The notes below the pieces were generated by a model. It saw only the letters and a program-made list of their open reading frames with translations. It made no database searches and was not told where the DNA came from. The position numbers were made by a program, and so were the translations under genes. A stretch of DNA of 64,000 nucleotides from positions 31,843,926 through 31,907,925 of the forward strand of contig CM017559.1 in assembly GCA_007844125.1 (NCBI GenBank). Reading direction: 5' to 3'. Positions 24,901 to 34,498 of this stretch are shown here, one piece after another. Source of the DNA: Sinonovacula constricta. Its lineage: Eukaryota; Mollusca; Bivalvia; Cardiida; Solecurtidae. Position 1 is the first letter of the stretch. Each line of letters opens with the position of its first letter.

Positions 24901-27900
24901 AATAAGCTGTTTTGTTTATTATACCCCCACCACAAAATAATTGTCCGACCGTCCGTCTCCATTTTCGTGTCCGCTCTATAAATCCTATACCAATTGAAGG
25001 ATTTTCTTCAAACTTCGCTGAAATGTTCACCTCAACAAGGAGATGTGCAGAACCCATGTTAACCATGTGTCAGCTCAAGGTCAAGGTCACAATTGAAGGT
25101 CAAATATTAAACAATCAAATATTAGACATTATGTCGTGTCCACTCTGTAAGTCCGACACTAATTGAAAGATTTTCTTTAATCTTGACCAAAATGTTCAAC
25201 TCAACAAGGTTATGTGCAGAACCCATGTTACCTTTGTGCCGGCTTAAGGTTCAGGTCACACTTGAAGGTCAAAATTGACTTAGAAAATGTTCTTAAATTT
25301 TAACATGTACTTGAATATTTCTGAAATTAGCACAGGTATTCGCTTGAAACTTGAAAGATATATGACGTATCACAAGTAAGATATGCAGGTCAAGTTTCAT
25401 AACTCTGTATTGCATTTTGACAAAGTTATGCCCCTTTTTAAGTCTTTTAATTTACTTACAATCAATACTAGACAATATGTCAGGTTCGCTCTATAAATTC
25501 TATATTAATGGAAGGATTTTCTTCAAACTTGACTCAAATGTTCACCCCAGCTGGGCAATGTGCAGAACCCATCTTACCCTTGTACCAGCTTTGTCAAGGA
25601 CATTGCTGGGGGTATGAATTGCATTCAGCGATAGTTCTAATTAGTTCAGTAATTTCAGAATTGTATAAAAGTGGTGGAAAATTAACCCTGACCAGTAAAA
25701 TAGAATTAACTGAACCCCATAAAGTTTATCTGTTACATGTTGCTGTAAAATCAGACAGCATTTAGCAGTATAGGTATCTTATAAAATAAATATGTATTAA
25801 AATGTGTTTGTCGTGTTAAAACTACCAGACCTGGTAGTACAGTCGGTAGAGTATCGGCTCCAGATACGGGAGGCCCGTGTTTGATCCTGGGCCATGACCA
25901 AAGTCGTAAAAAAAGGTGGTATACCCTTGCTAATATTCAAGCAAATATAAGGAGAGATCCACAACTGGTTGGCCCGGTGTCCAGATAATGTTACTGGATG
26001 TGGTATCGTGCCAGGTGTTCACAGTAAAGGCAGCACTAATTCTGCTTCAAGTGGACACCATCTCCAAATAACTGAAATACTGTTTGTGGAACGATAAATC
26101 CAATAAACAAACAAACCCATAACAACTGACCTTTTTTCCTTAGTCAAAGACTGCCTCCATGAACCAGAGCCAGCTTCATCCCATCCCTATGTTTGGCAGT
26201 GGCCAAATGCCACCATATGTCTACTCTGTGAAGCCGATCTCAAAGAAGGAGCGTCACTTTGCCCGCAATCACGCCATCTTCCTGGTTCGTAACCTTGACA
26301 AGATCCGAAACATGAAACACTGCCCAGATCAGGAGAGTGTTAAAGAAGACAAGGATGAATTGTTTGTGAAAGGCACCCAGGTTACCAAGAGAGGTTAGTG
26401 TTCGAACAGTATTCTTAGGTTTAAAAAAGTCCTTCATACAAAGTATATGTGAGCAATATTGGAGTGACGTCTGTCAGTCTCTGAGGATGTAAGTTGTTTG
26501 CACTCTTTCTCGGCCATTATTGGACACAATATGATGGAAACTTACATGCCCATTTAAAACGAAGCCTTGTTGCACATGTCGTTGCTGCGTCATGACCAAC
26601 TCGAATTTAGAAGAATTTGACTCTTTGTTAATTTTATAAACTGTCGACTAGCAGTATCTGGAGGCTTTCAAGAAAATTCTTATTTCTTATGTCCACAGTT
26701 GAATGATTTTTCCTTTGGAAGTTTGAAAATTTAATAGTAATGCTCTTACATTTCAATACATGGCTGGTTTATGAAAAAAAAAAAAAAGCAGAAATAGTAG
26801 CCATTTCTCAGTTCCCTTTATCAAACATAGTTTATAAAGGTATTATTTTATCTGGTCAAACTGTTGTCAGGATAATGTCTGTCAGGAGTTCCTGACATGC
26901 TATTATGTGATGGCAGCATTGGCTTTGAATAAAATTGGTAGCATAACAATCCAAGTAAACAGTATTTACAAATTTTTGAGATGTTATAAATCTTCTCATT
27001 TCTCTCTTTGTTTAAACTTCATTTCTGTTTGCAGATGTATTCTTCTCCCAGTTGACAGCCCTGAAGACGGCTCGTTCTGTAAAAACTCGTCGCCTCACAC
27101 TTGCAGAAGAGGACACAGAACTGGGCAAAATGGCTCGACTGGCTGGCGTCTGTAAGGAGATCTTCTCAGCGATTGCATCAGAAAAAGGTTTGAATTATGA
27201 TTATACAAAGCTATCAGAACATTAATGGAAAGTGGAAAGAGTGTACACTGTGTACGCCTTTTAAACTCAGCTGAATCGATGCTTTTCTTGACTTTTTGGA
27301 TATGTTCATAATGAATCCCATAGGTGTTTGCTATATTTTGTGGTTCATGAAAGACTTCTTAAATATTCAACAATGGAGGTTGATATCTTGTTTTGGATTG
27401 CGTATTTTGTTGAGAACTATCCATTAAGGCCGAACATGTTTTCTTACCTAGACTCATTCAGAATATTTTATAATAGAAAACATGTTCTGCTTTAAAGGAT
27501 AATTCTCAAAAAAAGCTTAAGTGATGCATGTTAACTGTTTTTAAAGCATTTTTTTCTATTGTCATTATAGCAATTAATATTTTACATTGAACACAGTCTT
27601 TATTCTTTATATCTTGAGTGTTAATATGACTTAGTATCTTAGTATTCAACATCCTATCCCATTTTATCATATTTTTCTCTACTTCTTTGACATAATCTCC
27701 TGTTCTTATTTAGATATCTTTAAATCTTGCTTATTATCATTTTAGATTAGATAGTATATCTCTGTGAACTTATAGGTAAGTATATTTGTTGTATTTCATG
27801 ATCTATCTCACATTTCAGATGAGGATGGTAACTTCTTGGCTGCTGACCTCTACCACCTACCTGCCCGCAAGAAGCACCCATATTACTATCAAGTGATTGA

Positions 27901-30900
27901 GGAGCCCATAGATCTGACCATGATCCAGAAACGTATCCTGTCAGGAGAGTACACCAGCACGGACAACTTTGAAAAAGACACCTTCAAACTCTTTAGTAAT
28001 GTCGAGGTAAGAAAAGATTTGCTACTTTTGGTAATTTAAAGTTAAAGGACTTGTGTTTGGAACACTATTATATCCTCCTCCAATGGCAAGTAAAAGATAT
28101 TATATTTGGCACAATTCTAATTTTTGATTGTTGTACTACTACAATAAAGTTTTGTGGGGGAGGGATTACACCAGAATCAGGTTGTTTGTCTGCCTGTGGA
28201 CACAATTTTGTCAAACTGGGAGCTGGGTGGAGACTATTTGTTAGCCCTTGGCTTGAAGTTCTAGTTTTTGTCTGACTAGAATCATTTCATATTGCCATTT
28301 TAAGTGCTTTCTCAGGCATTTGACATTTATCCTACAACAACAGCTGTGAAATGATGCTATGATCCAACAGCTATACAAAATGAATTAATCACGTTTTTTT
28401 GTTTTACCCTTTCTTTCTTCTTGCCCATTGGTTTAGTTTAATTACTTCCATTTGACTAGGTCTGGACCTTGTAGCACAATCAATAGAGCATTGGCCTCAT
28501 GTCGTTGAGGCCTCAAATTTCAATCTGGGCATTGACATAGTTCATTAAAGATGTTAGTAGAATAGCTTTTTATCAAACCATCAAGCAAATATAAGATTTG
28601 TTGCACGACCAGTTGACCCAGTGTTGAAAATGTTACTCATTCTAGTATGATGCCACTTCTTTATGGCATGCCATACACAGCAGAGGCAACATTGGGTCTT
28701 TTTCAAGTGAAAGCCGTTGTCTTGATAACTCAAATACCATTGGTTGGACAGTAAACTGAAAAATAAAACACACACCATTTGACACAATCTTTTAGCTAAC
28801 AATGGTCTTGCTATTATGATCATACTGCTGATGTGACTCGCATTTTCAAAACAAATCCCATCTATTATCCAGCTGTACTGTGGCAAGAAATCTGAGATGG
28901 GAGACAAGATCAAGCAGCTCCGGCTGGTGTATGCCTCTGCCAAATCCAAGGTGATGGACAACCACAGTGAGATGTTTCCTGGACACGAAGCGACACTTGA
29001 TGGACCGGCAGGTGGCCTCTCAGATGTCGAGTCGTCGGAGAATATGCAGGCCCCCACACCCACCACATCTATTTCTTCTGAGTCGGACTTCAGTGAAGGA
29101 TCCAATAATAATCGTATGTATGCTTTTATGTCGTAAGTCTTTCAAAAATATAACATCTAGGGTGTAACCTTTCAAAATTAAACATGATGCTCTTTAATAG
29201 TTTATTAATATTTAGATAAAGTTCATTCTTGTAGATATTTATTTGCGTACAAAAAAGCTATAAAAAAAAAATTCCGCTTGTAACAGTTAAATAATTTGTG
29301 ATTTTCATTTCCGGTTCCAGCTGAGTGGCTTGCAGCTGACGATGACAATGAGGAGATCATTCGTTGTATTTGTGGTATTTTCAAGGATGAAGGCATCATG
29401 ATACAGTGCGAAAAATGCTATGTAAGGCACTTTTTTTTCGCCCCGGAACTTCAGTTAAAGAAATTAAAATCAAAATGGGACAGGCAGTACATCCTATTAA
29501 TCTCTATCAAACCTTACTGTGTGGGTTCACATTGATATTGTTCCATGAAGATGATTCTAATGAGTATTAGTAAAAAATGAAATAAGGAGGAAGAAAAAAA
29601 GTAAATATTCTTTTCTTGTAAAAGGAACAGTTAGTTCTCTCTTTAAAGGATCCATCTAAGTTGTTTCATATGTTCAAAAAAAAGGAAAATTGAAAGCTGT
29701 AACTGCTTTGTTAAGTCCAGTAAAACTTGATGCCTGATGCACTTTTTTTACTTTCTAAATAGTATTTATGTCTTTCAAAACCTAGTACCGTACTTGAGTA
29801 ATGCATTTGAAAAGTCACTCCTTGGAGAGCTCTTCCAACAAAGATAGTCAGAGTATCCTGATTTAGTCAAGTTATGAGATCATAATTAAGAAATGGTGAT
29901 TCAGCTGCAAACACATAGAAAGTCTAGAGGTAATGTGCTGGCCTGTCCTACTTGTGACGCCCCAGTTCAAATCCTGGACACTGCTATTTTATTTACTTTT
30001 TATTTTTCTAATTTGTTTTGTAAATTTTTTTACTTGTTATTTGTTGTTGATAATCGAATTTCTTCCATTCATATTACTTCGAGTTTTATCTTTGGCGCCA
30101 TATGACCAATGAAGTGTTGGTGTGCCTGAAAACCCGAAATCTTGATCGAAACTGTTTAAAAATGATAACTTTCTAAGAAGCAGTGGCTTTTAAATAGTGA
30201 TGTGCTTCATATTTACATCATTAATGTTTAAGTAATGACTGTTATCATAACTCAGCATTTACAGGTATATTTTTTACACTGAAAATATTTGTGGTTGTCA
30301 TTGTTAACATTCCAATAAAAAAGGATTATCTGTTTGTATGCACAGATCTGGCAGCACACGGACTGTATGAAAGTAAAGGGGGATGTAGACAACTACCTGT
30401 GCGAACAGTGTGACCCCAGACCTGTAAACAGGGTAAGTTTATCAATGCTGCTGTTGAGATAAAGAGATCTAGGCCATCTGTTCTAATTGCAAAAGATTTA
30501 ACTTCTGCTAAGACATCCTAGTGTTTCTAAAAGAAAACACTAGACTATAACATAAGTCTTCCATGTAGAAATTAATTTATGCCAAGAAATGTTCATATAT
30601 AGGAGTGATCTAGAATTAGCCAGAATGGCTTTGTATTTTGTTTATTGTTTAAAATTTTAATGATTTTTGCTCAGGTGTTAATATATATGGAAACTAAAAA
30701 CTTTGTTGAACAACTTTTTAAATGGATTCAAGTATCAACTCTTAATAAGTAGGTTTTATTAAGAAATATATTTTTGTCTTCAAGCTGGGAAATCAAAAAG
30801 GACCACAATCTGCTTCAACTTTTTTTAGCTATTACAGCTTAACAGTCTTGTATAACTCTAAAATGTTCTTAAGAGAATGTCAAGCATAACAGTATACTGA

Positions 30901-33900
30901 TTGGCTTGATAGTGAAAATAAATACCATGTACTATTCTAAACCAGCTATGACTCAGCTTTCTTAATCCTTAGCTTGCTACATTTGTTAATAACCCAACCT
31001 AATTCTTAAGGGTTTGTTTTTTTTTAGCTTTAGTATTATATTTGTTACATGTCAGGGTTGATATACTATTAAACAGAAGCAAAGCAGCAAATAGTGTAGA
31101 TCTCATTCAGACAGCTCACAGGGAGCTGGCTGATCTGGATCTTCACTATTTGCCTAATCCTTATAAATTTACAAGTAGCAGACAAAGAGTTAAGTAAAAA
31201 GTGGGAGCAGTTATCTTGACAGGCCAAAACAAACATGTTTGTCCCCCCCTTGTTTTCAGGAGGTCGAGATCACATCTACCCCCGAAGATGATGAGGACAT
31301 GGTAGATGATGGGAACCGGTACTACATGACGCTCATGAGGGACGACATGCAGATACGACTGGGCTCCTGCGTCTATGTGATGAAGGAGAGTCACTCCAAA
31401 CGCACCTCGTACAAGAAGTCTGGCGGTCTAGATAAGGATAAGATGGACATATTCAGGATTGAAAGATTGTGGAAGGACGACAAGTAAGATTGTCTTATTT
31501 TGTATAAGTTGTTTATTATCTCACATTCTGTTCTCAAAGTGGCTCAATGTTGTTTAAATTGGAGATTTTTGTCTTGTATTGTATTCATTTACAAGTGAAT
31601 GACTTTGAGTTAAATTTAGTGGCTTTTGAAATAGGAAAAGCGATATGCTGTCTTAACTTCTCACCGGGGGCGCCGGTGGCGTAGTGACAGAGTCGCCAAC
31701 TTGTAACGTCTCCTACCGCTTAGATTCTCACTGCGTGGGTTCAAGTCCCATTTTGGGTGAAGGACTCATTGTGGGAATGTCTTCCAGATGAGCTGCAGTG
31801 GTTCTACCCTGACATTTGTCTGGGGTCTTCCAAAATCACTATTATGATCTTAATTGGTCACTGCGATTGATTTAAAACAAAAAATAAATATATAAATAAA
31901 TAATAACTCCTCACCACGCTTATTGGCAGGGTAAAAACATTCATGTCCTCTTTCATCTAACCTACAAGTTTGTTCTACTTAGGTTCTACTTAGATTTTAA
32001 AGTTAAAAGTGAAACTTATAATGATTTCAGTACTGATGAAAATAACTATAGTAATTGTAAAAGGGCACCACTGGCCAAGGGGGTAAAGTTGCTGATGGAT
32101 TTGAGTCCTGGTCAGGGCAAAAACTTTCATGTAGGGAGGTTTTTCACTAACCTGCGTTGACCCAGTTGTTCTACCCAGAAAATAGTCTAGAGTCTTCCTG
32201 CTGGATGTTGCAGATATGACCATAACTGATGAGGGCAATGTAACAAAAAGCAAAGACAAGCAATTTAGTTTTAATCATAATTTACATTAATAACGAATAT
32301 TATGACAATGTTTGATTCTCTTTAGAGGGCACAAGAAAGCCTTTGGCCACATCTATGTTAGGCCTCATGAGACTTTCCACGAACCATCGAGAAAGTTCTA
32401 CCCTAACGAGGTGTTCCGAACGCCTCTGTATGAGGTGATACCTGTCGAGGCGATAGTGGGATACTGCTGTGTGATGGACCCCCTTACCTTCTGTAAGGGA
32501 CGACCCAAGGGTTACAAAAGAGAGGATGTGTATGTGTGTGAATACAGGATGGACAAGACTCTGCATCTCTTCTACAAGATCTCACCAAAACAGAGGTAAA
32601 TTGTTTTTGCATTGGATGAGTGATTTGATATTAATTTCACACACAAATGGCAGTAATGCCAGTGTTTTTTATACCGCTGTTCAATGAATATGATATACAA
32701 CAGTTATTGGCTGTGTAAAATATTTTTAGAAATATTTTCTTTGTATTATCAGGCATTGGCATTGGGATTTGATAGCAACTTGTTGGAACAATTATTTGTT
32801 TGTTTTATTTTTCAAGTGAGATGGAAGAGGAATGTGGAGGAAATGTTTGTTTATGTTCAAACATGGTTTGTGTTTTTGTCAGTTAAATTGTACACATTCT
32901 GTGAAAAAATGTCTTGTAATGTAAGACTATTAATAAATAATTTAATAATTAATTGATGATTATAAAGCCCAGGTTTAATATAATATAATTTCTTTTTTTC
33001 AGATACCAAATTAACACCAAATCCTACTGTTTTGACATGTATGAGAAGAGGATCAATCCAAAAAGGACTTACTCAGTAAGTTTTCAACATTTATTTATTT
33101 AACCAAAATTTTGGGATTTGTTTTTTGGATTTAACGGTATAATGACACTTGCAGGTGTCATACAGTGCCAGATTCAGTTAGGTTTGACATAAATAACATA
33201 CATGCAGGTTTAAATTTAAATACATGTAAATGAATATAAAAAGCATCCTTGAGCATTACACTTTAAGCTCCACTTTTAGAAGCAGAAAAAAAGGCCCATT
33301 GTCATGACCATCTGTTTGGGTGTTGGTTAACCAGTACATCAATATCCTAATCAAATTTAGAATACTTTTTCTCTATCAAAAGCAAAACTCATTTTAAAAG
33401 ATTGGGTATCCCTGAAAATTAACTTTGGTAGAGTTATGCCCCCCTTTTTTTACTGATAGTTATTATACAATTCAGCACTGAGAAAGTGGAGTGGACCATC
33501 AACCAACAGCTCTTGCTTATTTACCTTTAACACAAAAAAAATCCATCTCTAATGCAATTGCTTTAGTTATCCCTTTCTTGAGCTGTAATGTTACATGGCA
33601 TTACTGATTATTTTTTAACTAGCCACATGAGGTACCTGAAGCATATAGACGCAACTGGAGGGAGAAGAGTACTGGCAGCATGGAGGAGATTGGAGGAGAC
33701 AAACGACAGGACGAGGATGAGGAAGATGTGCCACTGGTGAAGGTCAAGATCGAAAGGGTAAGCTTTGGCTTACGATGTAGCATTTGTTACATTTGTTATC
33801 CCTTATTTTGCTAAATTTGTTAATAACCAGTTTTAAACTCTCACTTCTTTGCTAATAATTCCACTTGGCAGTAACACTGTGTATTAAGATTTAGGACTTG

Positions 33901-34498
33901 CTAATAATTCCACCAAGACTTAGGACCGACAAGTTTAGATCCTGATCAGACAGTTCCCAGCCTAAGCTAGCTGATCTGTATCTATTCTATTTGTCTATAC
34001 TTGCATTATTCATGCTCAGCAGGTTAAAAATGTTTAAACACAGTTGGTGTGTTTTTTTACAGTTTTTGTTTTTTTAAATACATAACTGCGACCAATTATG
34101 GTCATCTTAGGCAAGTCCAGATTTTTTGGTAGAGAAAGACCCCAGATAAATGTCTGGGGAGAGCGACCAGTGCACAGCTGGTCAGCTGGAAGACCTTTGC
34201 CCTGAACCCACATGGTCAAAGCTGCAAAGTAACCAATATTTATTGATAAGATAAGCATAATAATAAAAAAAATTGAGGCAAAATGTTTGAGACACAAATT
34301 ATTTAAGAAATAAAATTGCAGTCTTATTTTCAGCAGACTTTTACAATTTTTTTAAATAATGTATTCCTTTTTCTGCAGCGGAAAGAAAAGCGAGATAAGG
34401 TTAACAGGATCATAGAAGCATTGTGCTCAGGTATTGTTTCTCCAAATAAAAAACGAACTGATCTCAGCTATCTCCTGGTCGATGGAAAACAGTCCTGA
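15805..34498 (+). CDS. ASH1L: ASH1/ASH1L-type histone H3K36 methyltransferase, C-terminal 916 residues (18 exons, 5' end outside window)
   Basis: Trithorax-group lysine methyltransferase that dimethylates H3K36 and opposes Polycomb silencing; nuclear, chromatin-bound. Eighteen exons with GT/AG borders join without a phase conflict: 15805-15940, 16510-16555, 18797-18905, 20376-20530, 22559-22757, 23453-23561, 24312-24467, 26144-26393, 27035-27187, 27819-28006, 28873-29113, 29321-29421, 30346-30432, 31260-31483, 32326-32595, 33003-33075, 33623-33757, 34379-34498. In the visible part, AWS spans about residues 70-122, SET 125-245, post-SET 252-268, bromodomain 405-525, PHD 592-640 and BAH 655-795. 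This is the order in human ASH1L and in no other SET family. Seen SET motifs: YLGEVV (155-160), NHSCEPNC (203-210), YDYNF (239-243). The first visible exon starts inside a codon, so the roughly 2,000 residues expected N-terminally must be encoded upstream. No start codon is in view. The identification is secure; individual borders are predictions. Confidence 0.96.
16510..16555 (+). CDS. ASH1L: ASH1 exon (short linker before AWS)
   Basis: A 46 nt exon between CTATTTCAG and GTAAGT coding [15 protein letters not shown] plus one base of the next codon. It is basic, in phase with both neighbours, and leads into the N-I-Y-V-D segment that matches human ASH1L just before the AWS domain. Confidence 0.85.
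17794..18668. mobile_element. Pearl/Helentron-like non-autonomous element with tandem core (copy 1)
   Basis: The left end AGTCCCCTACCGGTG folds back on CACCGGAGGGGACT (17794-17827). An inverted partner of the end, ACCGGTAGAGGACT, lies 35 bp from the right end, followed by the hairpin TATTGC..GCAATA. The core is a tandem array, period 145-147 bp (units at 17961, 18107, 18254, 18400, 18545). Flanked by ATT on both sides. It lies in an ASH1 intron 128 bp before the AWS exon. No coding capacity. Confidence 0.75.
18669..18720 (+). pseudogene. Decayed duplicate of the AWS exon acceptor and start
   Basis: TTATTCTGTTTCAGACATCT is identical to the real acceptor and exon start at 18783-18802. The following bases (GTAAGAATGTCTGGCCAGTG) are a diverged copy of the exon. 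Read in the ASH1 phase it reaches a stop 22 codons on, so it cannot replace the real exon. Confidence 0.55.
18797..18905 (+). CDS. ASH1L: ASH1 exon (AWS domain, first half)
   Basis: It follows TTCTGTTTCAG and ends AACAG|GTAAAT. It codes the first zinc-binding half of the AWS domain, with CNCKAPPC and GCGEDCLNR. This matches the CNCK...GC..DCLNR pattern of ASH1L. A diverged copy of its acceptor and first bases lies 113 bp upstream, ignoring an inserted element (see findings). Confidence 0.95.
18998..19172 (+). repeat. SINE-B copy
   Basis: TTAACTCCCTAGCCCCTCAC, B-box GGGTTCAAGTCCC, GGTGGTTCTACCCAGAAATT and a degenerate tail. Confidence 0.65.
20376..20530 (+). CDS. ASH1L: ASH1 exon (AWS second half and start of SET)
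   Basis: It runs from AACAG to GCTG|GTATGT. It carries [21 protein letters not shown] and the SET entry [15 protein letters not shown]. The AWS cysteines are intact. The human protein has NQRIQRHEW where this one has NQCIQRHQF, an extra cysteine. Confidence 0.95.
22559..22757 (+). CDS. ASH1L: ASH1 exon (SET core)
   Basis: Catalytic core. It holds [12 protein letters not shown], the [10 protein letters not shown] strand, and [18 protein letters not shown], the pseudoknot with the SAM-binding NHSC and a zinc-ligand cysteine. Flanked by TTCTCCAG and TG|GTGAGC. All active-site landmarks are present, so the enzyme should be active. Confidence 0.97.
23118..23222 (+). repeat. Dispersed repeat R3, copy 3
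   Basis: GTTTATGCAGAAATTATGCC to GGATGCAACCTTTAAGATG, in an ASH1 intron; similar to 361. Confidence 0.55.
23453..23561 (+). CDS. ASH1L: ASH1 exon (SET end and autoinhibitory loop)
   Basis: It codes [20 protein letters not shown] and then the YDYNF active-site tyrosine motif, followed by QSFNHESQ. This last stretch corresponds to the SET/post-SET loop that blocks the substrate channel in human ASH1L until MRG15 binds. Acceptor CTTTTAG, donor CAG|GTAGGT. Confidence 0.95.
23650..23885 (+). repeat. SINE-B copy
   Basis: Head TGCCCGTGTCTGAGTGGTTG (class II tRNA-like A box), B-box GGGTTTGACTCCC, body AGTTTTCCAGCTAACCTGCA and ATTGGCTGGATGTTGCCATT. Confidence 0.75.
24312..24467 (+). CDS. ASH1L: ASH1 exon (post-SET zinc site and basic linker)
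   Basis: It starts [16 protein letters not shown], the post-SET CxCx4C zinc site, then a strongly basic stretch rich in K and R (to [11 protein letters not shown]). The basic run resembles the K/R-rich linker after post-SET in human ASH1L. Acceptor TTGCAG, donor AAG|GTAGGC. Confidence 0.94.
24920..25615. mobile_element. Element with TATACCCCC terminal inverted repeats and three internal units
   Basis: Ends TATACCCCCACCAC and TTGCTGGGGGTAT are inverted repeats. Inside, a unit recognised by ATGTGCAGAACCCATGTTA recurs at about 25044, 25212 and 25559, with an AAGGTCA-rich tail in the first two. No transposase. ASH1 intron. Confidence 0.6.
25825..26116 (+). repeat. Full-length SINE-A ending 27 bp before an ASH1 exon
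   Basis: Head CCAGACCTGGTAGTACAGTC, B-box TTTGATCCTGG, shared body, tail CAATAAACAAACAAACC. It is so close to the acceptor at 26143 that it may provide the branch point. Confidence 0.8.
26144..26393 (+). CDS. ASH1L: ASH1 exon (linker between post-SET and bromodomain)
   Basis: 83 codons plus one base. The part [15 protein letters not shown] followed by [12 protein letters not shown] is clearly like human ASH1L just upstream of its bromodomain. The acceptor (CCTTAG at 26138-26143) lies only 27 bp after the tail of an intronic SINE. Confidence 0.93.
27035..27187 (+). CDS. ASH1L: ASH1 exon (pre-bromodomain helix)
   Basis: Codes [20 protein letters not shown] and [18 protein letters not shown], matching the human segment DVF..Q..ALQTARSVRTRR and the first bromodomain helix. 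Acceptor TTTGCAG, donor AAAG|GTTTGA, a weak donor. Confidence 0.93.
27819..28006 (+). CDS. ASH1L: ASH1 exon (bromodomain core)
   Basis: Holds [20 protein letters not shown], the ZA-loop pattern of bromodomains (P..YY..I..PIDL..I), then [20 protein letters not shown]. Ends GTCGAG|GTAAGA. Confidence 0.95.
28461..28765 (+). repeat. Old SINE-A copy
   Basis: Diverged: TGGACCTTGTAGCACAATCA head, CAAGCAAATATAAGATTTGT, GGCATGCCATACACAGCAGA. It ends about 110 bp before the ASH1 exon at 28873. Confidence 0.7.
28873..29113 (+). CDS. ASH1L: ASH1 exon (bromodomain end and acidic linker)
   Basis: It starts [20 protein letters not shown], the last bromodomain helix. The acetyl-lysine-anchoring Asn of canonical bromodomains (YN) is Cys here (residue 503), so acetyl-lysine reading is doubtful. 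The rest is a Ser/Glu-rich low-complexity linker with DVESSEN and [12 protein letters not shown]. The donor is taken at ATC|GTATGT (29114); it gives the correct phase into the next exon. Confidence 0.92.
29321..29421 (+). CDS. ASH1L: ASH1 exon (PHD finger, first half)
   Basis: Acidic ADDDNEE then [20 protein letters not shown], giving the first four zinc-ligand cysteines of the PHD finger (CxC, CxxC). Donor TAT|GTAAGG. Confidence 0.95.
30346..30432 (+). CDS. ASH1L: ASH1 exon (PHD finger, second half)
   Basis: [10 protein letters not shown] and [14 protein letters not shown] supply the His, Cys and final CxxC of the C4HC3 PHD finger. Human ASH1L has the same CEQCDPRPV sequence here. Confidence 0.96.
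31087..31153. repeat. Foldback element F, best copy
   Basis: A 67 bp hairpin. Arm GCAAATAGTGTAGATC...CAGACAGCTC pairs with GAGCTGGCTGATCTGGATCT / TCACTATTTGC, about 26 of 31 positions matching with a 5-base loop. In an ASH1 intron. Confidence 0.75.
31260..31483 (+). CDS. ASH1L: ASH1 exon (BAH domain, first part)
   Basis: An acidic lead ([13 protein letters not shown]), then [20 protein letters not shown] and [16 protein letters not shown]. The LRDD..LR.G.CVY and IFRIEKLWK patterns mark the ASH1L BAH domain, a nucleosome or protein-interaction module. Confidence 0.95.
31667..31900 (+). repeat. SINE-B copy
   Basis: Head GGCGCCGGTGGCGTAGTGAC, B-box GGGTTCAAGTCCC, body TGTGGGAATGTCTTCCAGAT and GACATTTGTCTGGGGTCTTC. 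Confidence 0.8.
32060..32262 (+). repeat. SINE-B copy, degenerate
   Basis: AGGGCACCACTGGCCAAGGG head remnant, TTTGAGTCCTGGTCAGGGCA, TTCATGTAGGGAGGTTTTTC, GCTGGATGTTGCAGATATGA. Confidence 0.65.
32326..32595 (+). CDS. ASH1L: ASH1 exon (BAH domain, main part)
   Basis: [33 protein letters not shown] and the CKGRPKG tract are highly conserved with human ASH1L. Acceptor TTTAG, donor AG|GTAAAT. A degenerate SINE ends about 65 bp upstream of the acceptor. Confidence 0.96.
33003..33075 (+). CDS. ASH1L: ASH1 exon (after BAH)
   Basis: Short exon coding [20 protein letters not shown] and the end RTYS. It matches the segment after the BAH domain in human ASH1L (CTKPYAFD.F.KKL.PKRD). Donor TCA|GTAAGT. 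Confidence 0.9.
33623..33757 (+). CDS. ASH1L: ASH1 exon (C-terminal linker)
   Basis: [16 protein letters not shown] resembles human PHYVPDNYKRNGG. It is followed by an acidic tract ([16 protein letters not shown]). 45 codons, phase 0 at both ends. Confidence 0.9.
33930..33994. repeat. Foldback element F copy, diverged
   Basis: AAGTTTAGATCCTGATCAGA and AGCTGATCTGTATCTATTCT keep the two arms. ASH1 intron. Confidence 0.5.
34082..34212 (-). repeat. SINE-B body fragment
   Basis: The minus strand reads AAAGGTCTTCCAGCTGACCA, ACATTTATCTGGGGTCTTTC and GACCATAATTGGTCGCAG, the SINE-B body. Confidence 0.7.
34379..34498 (+). CDS. ASH1L: ASH1 last coding exon and stop
   Basis: [20 protein letters not shown], then [10 protein letters not shown] and TGA at 34496-34498. 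It aligns with human RERLNQILLNLL...DVTYLLEEG but lacks about 20 C-terminal residues found in human. The stop lies inside the first unit of a diverged tandem repeat that continues into the 3' UTR. Confidence 0.9.
   Translation, partial: RKEKRDKVNRIIEALCSGIVSPNKKRTDLSYLLVDGKQS

Noticed and set aside
28581..29105. 174-codon minus-strand ORF
   Set aside because: It is antisense to an ASH1 exon and a SINE; the coding signal belongs to the + strand.
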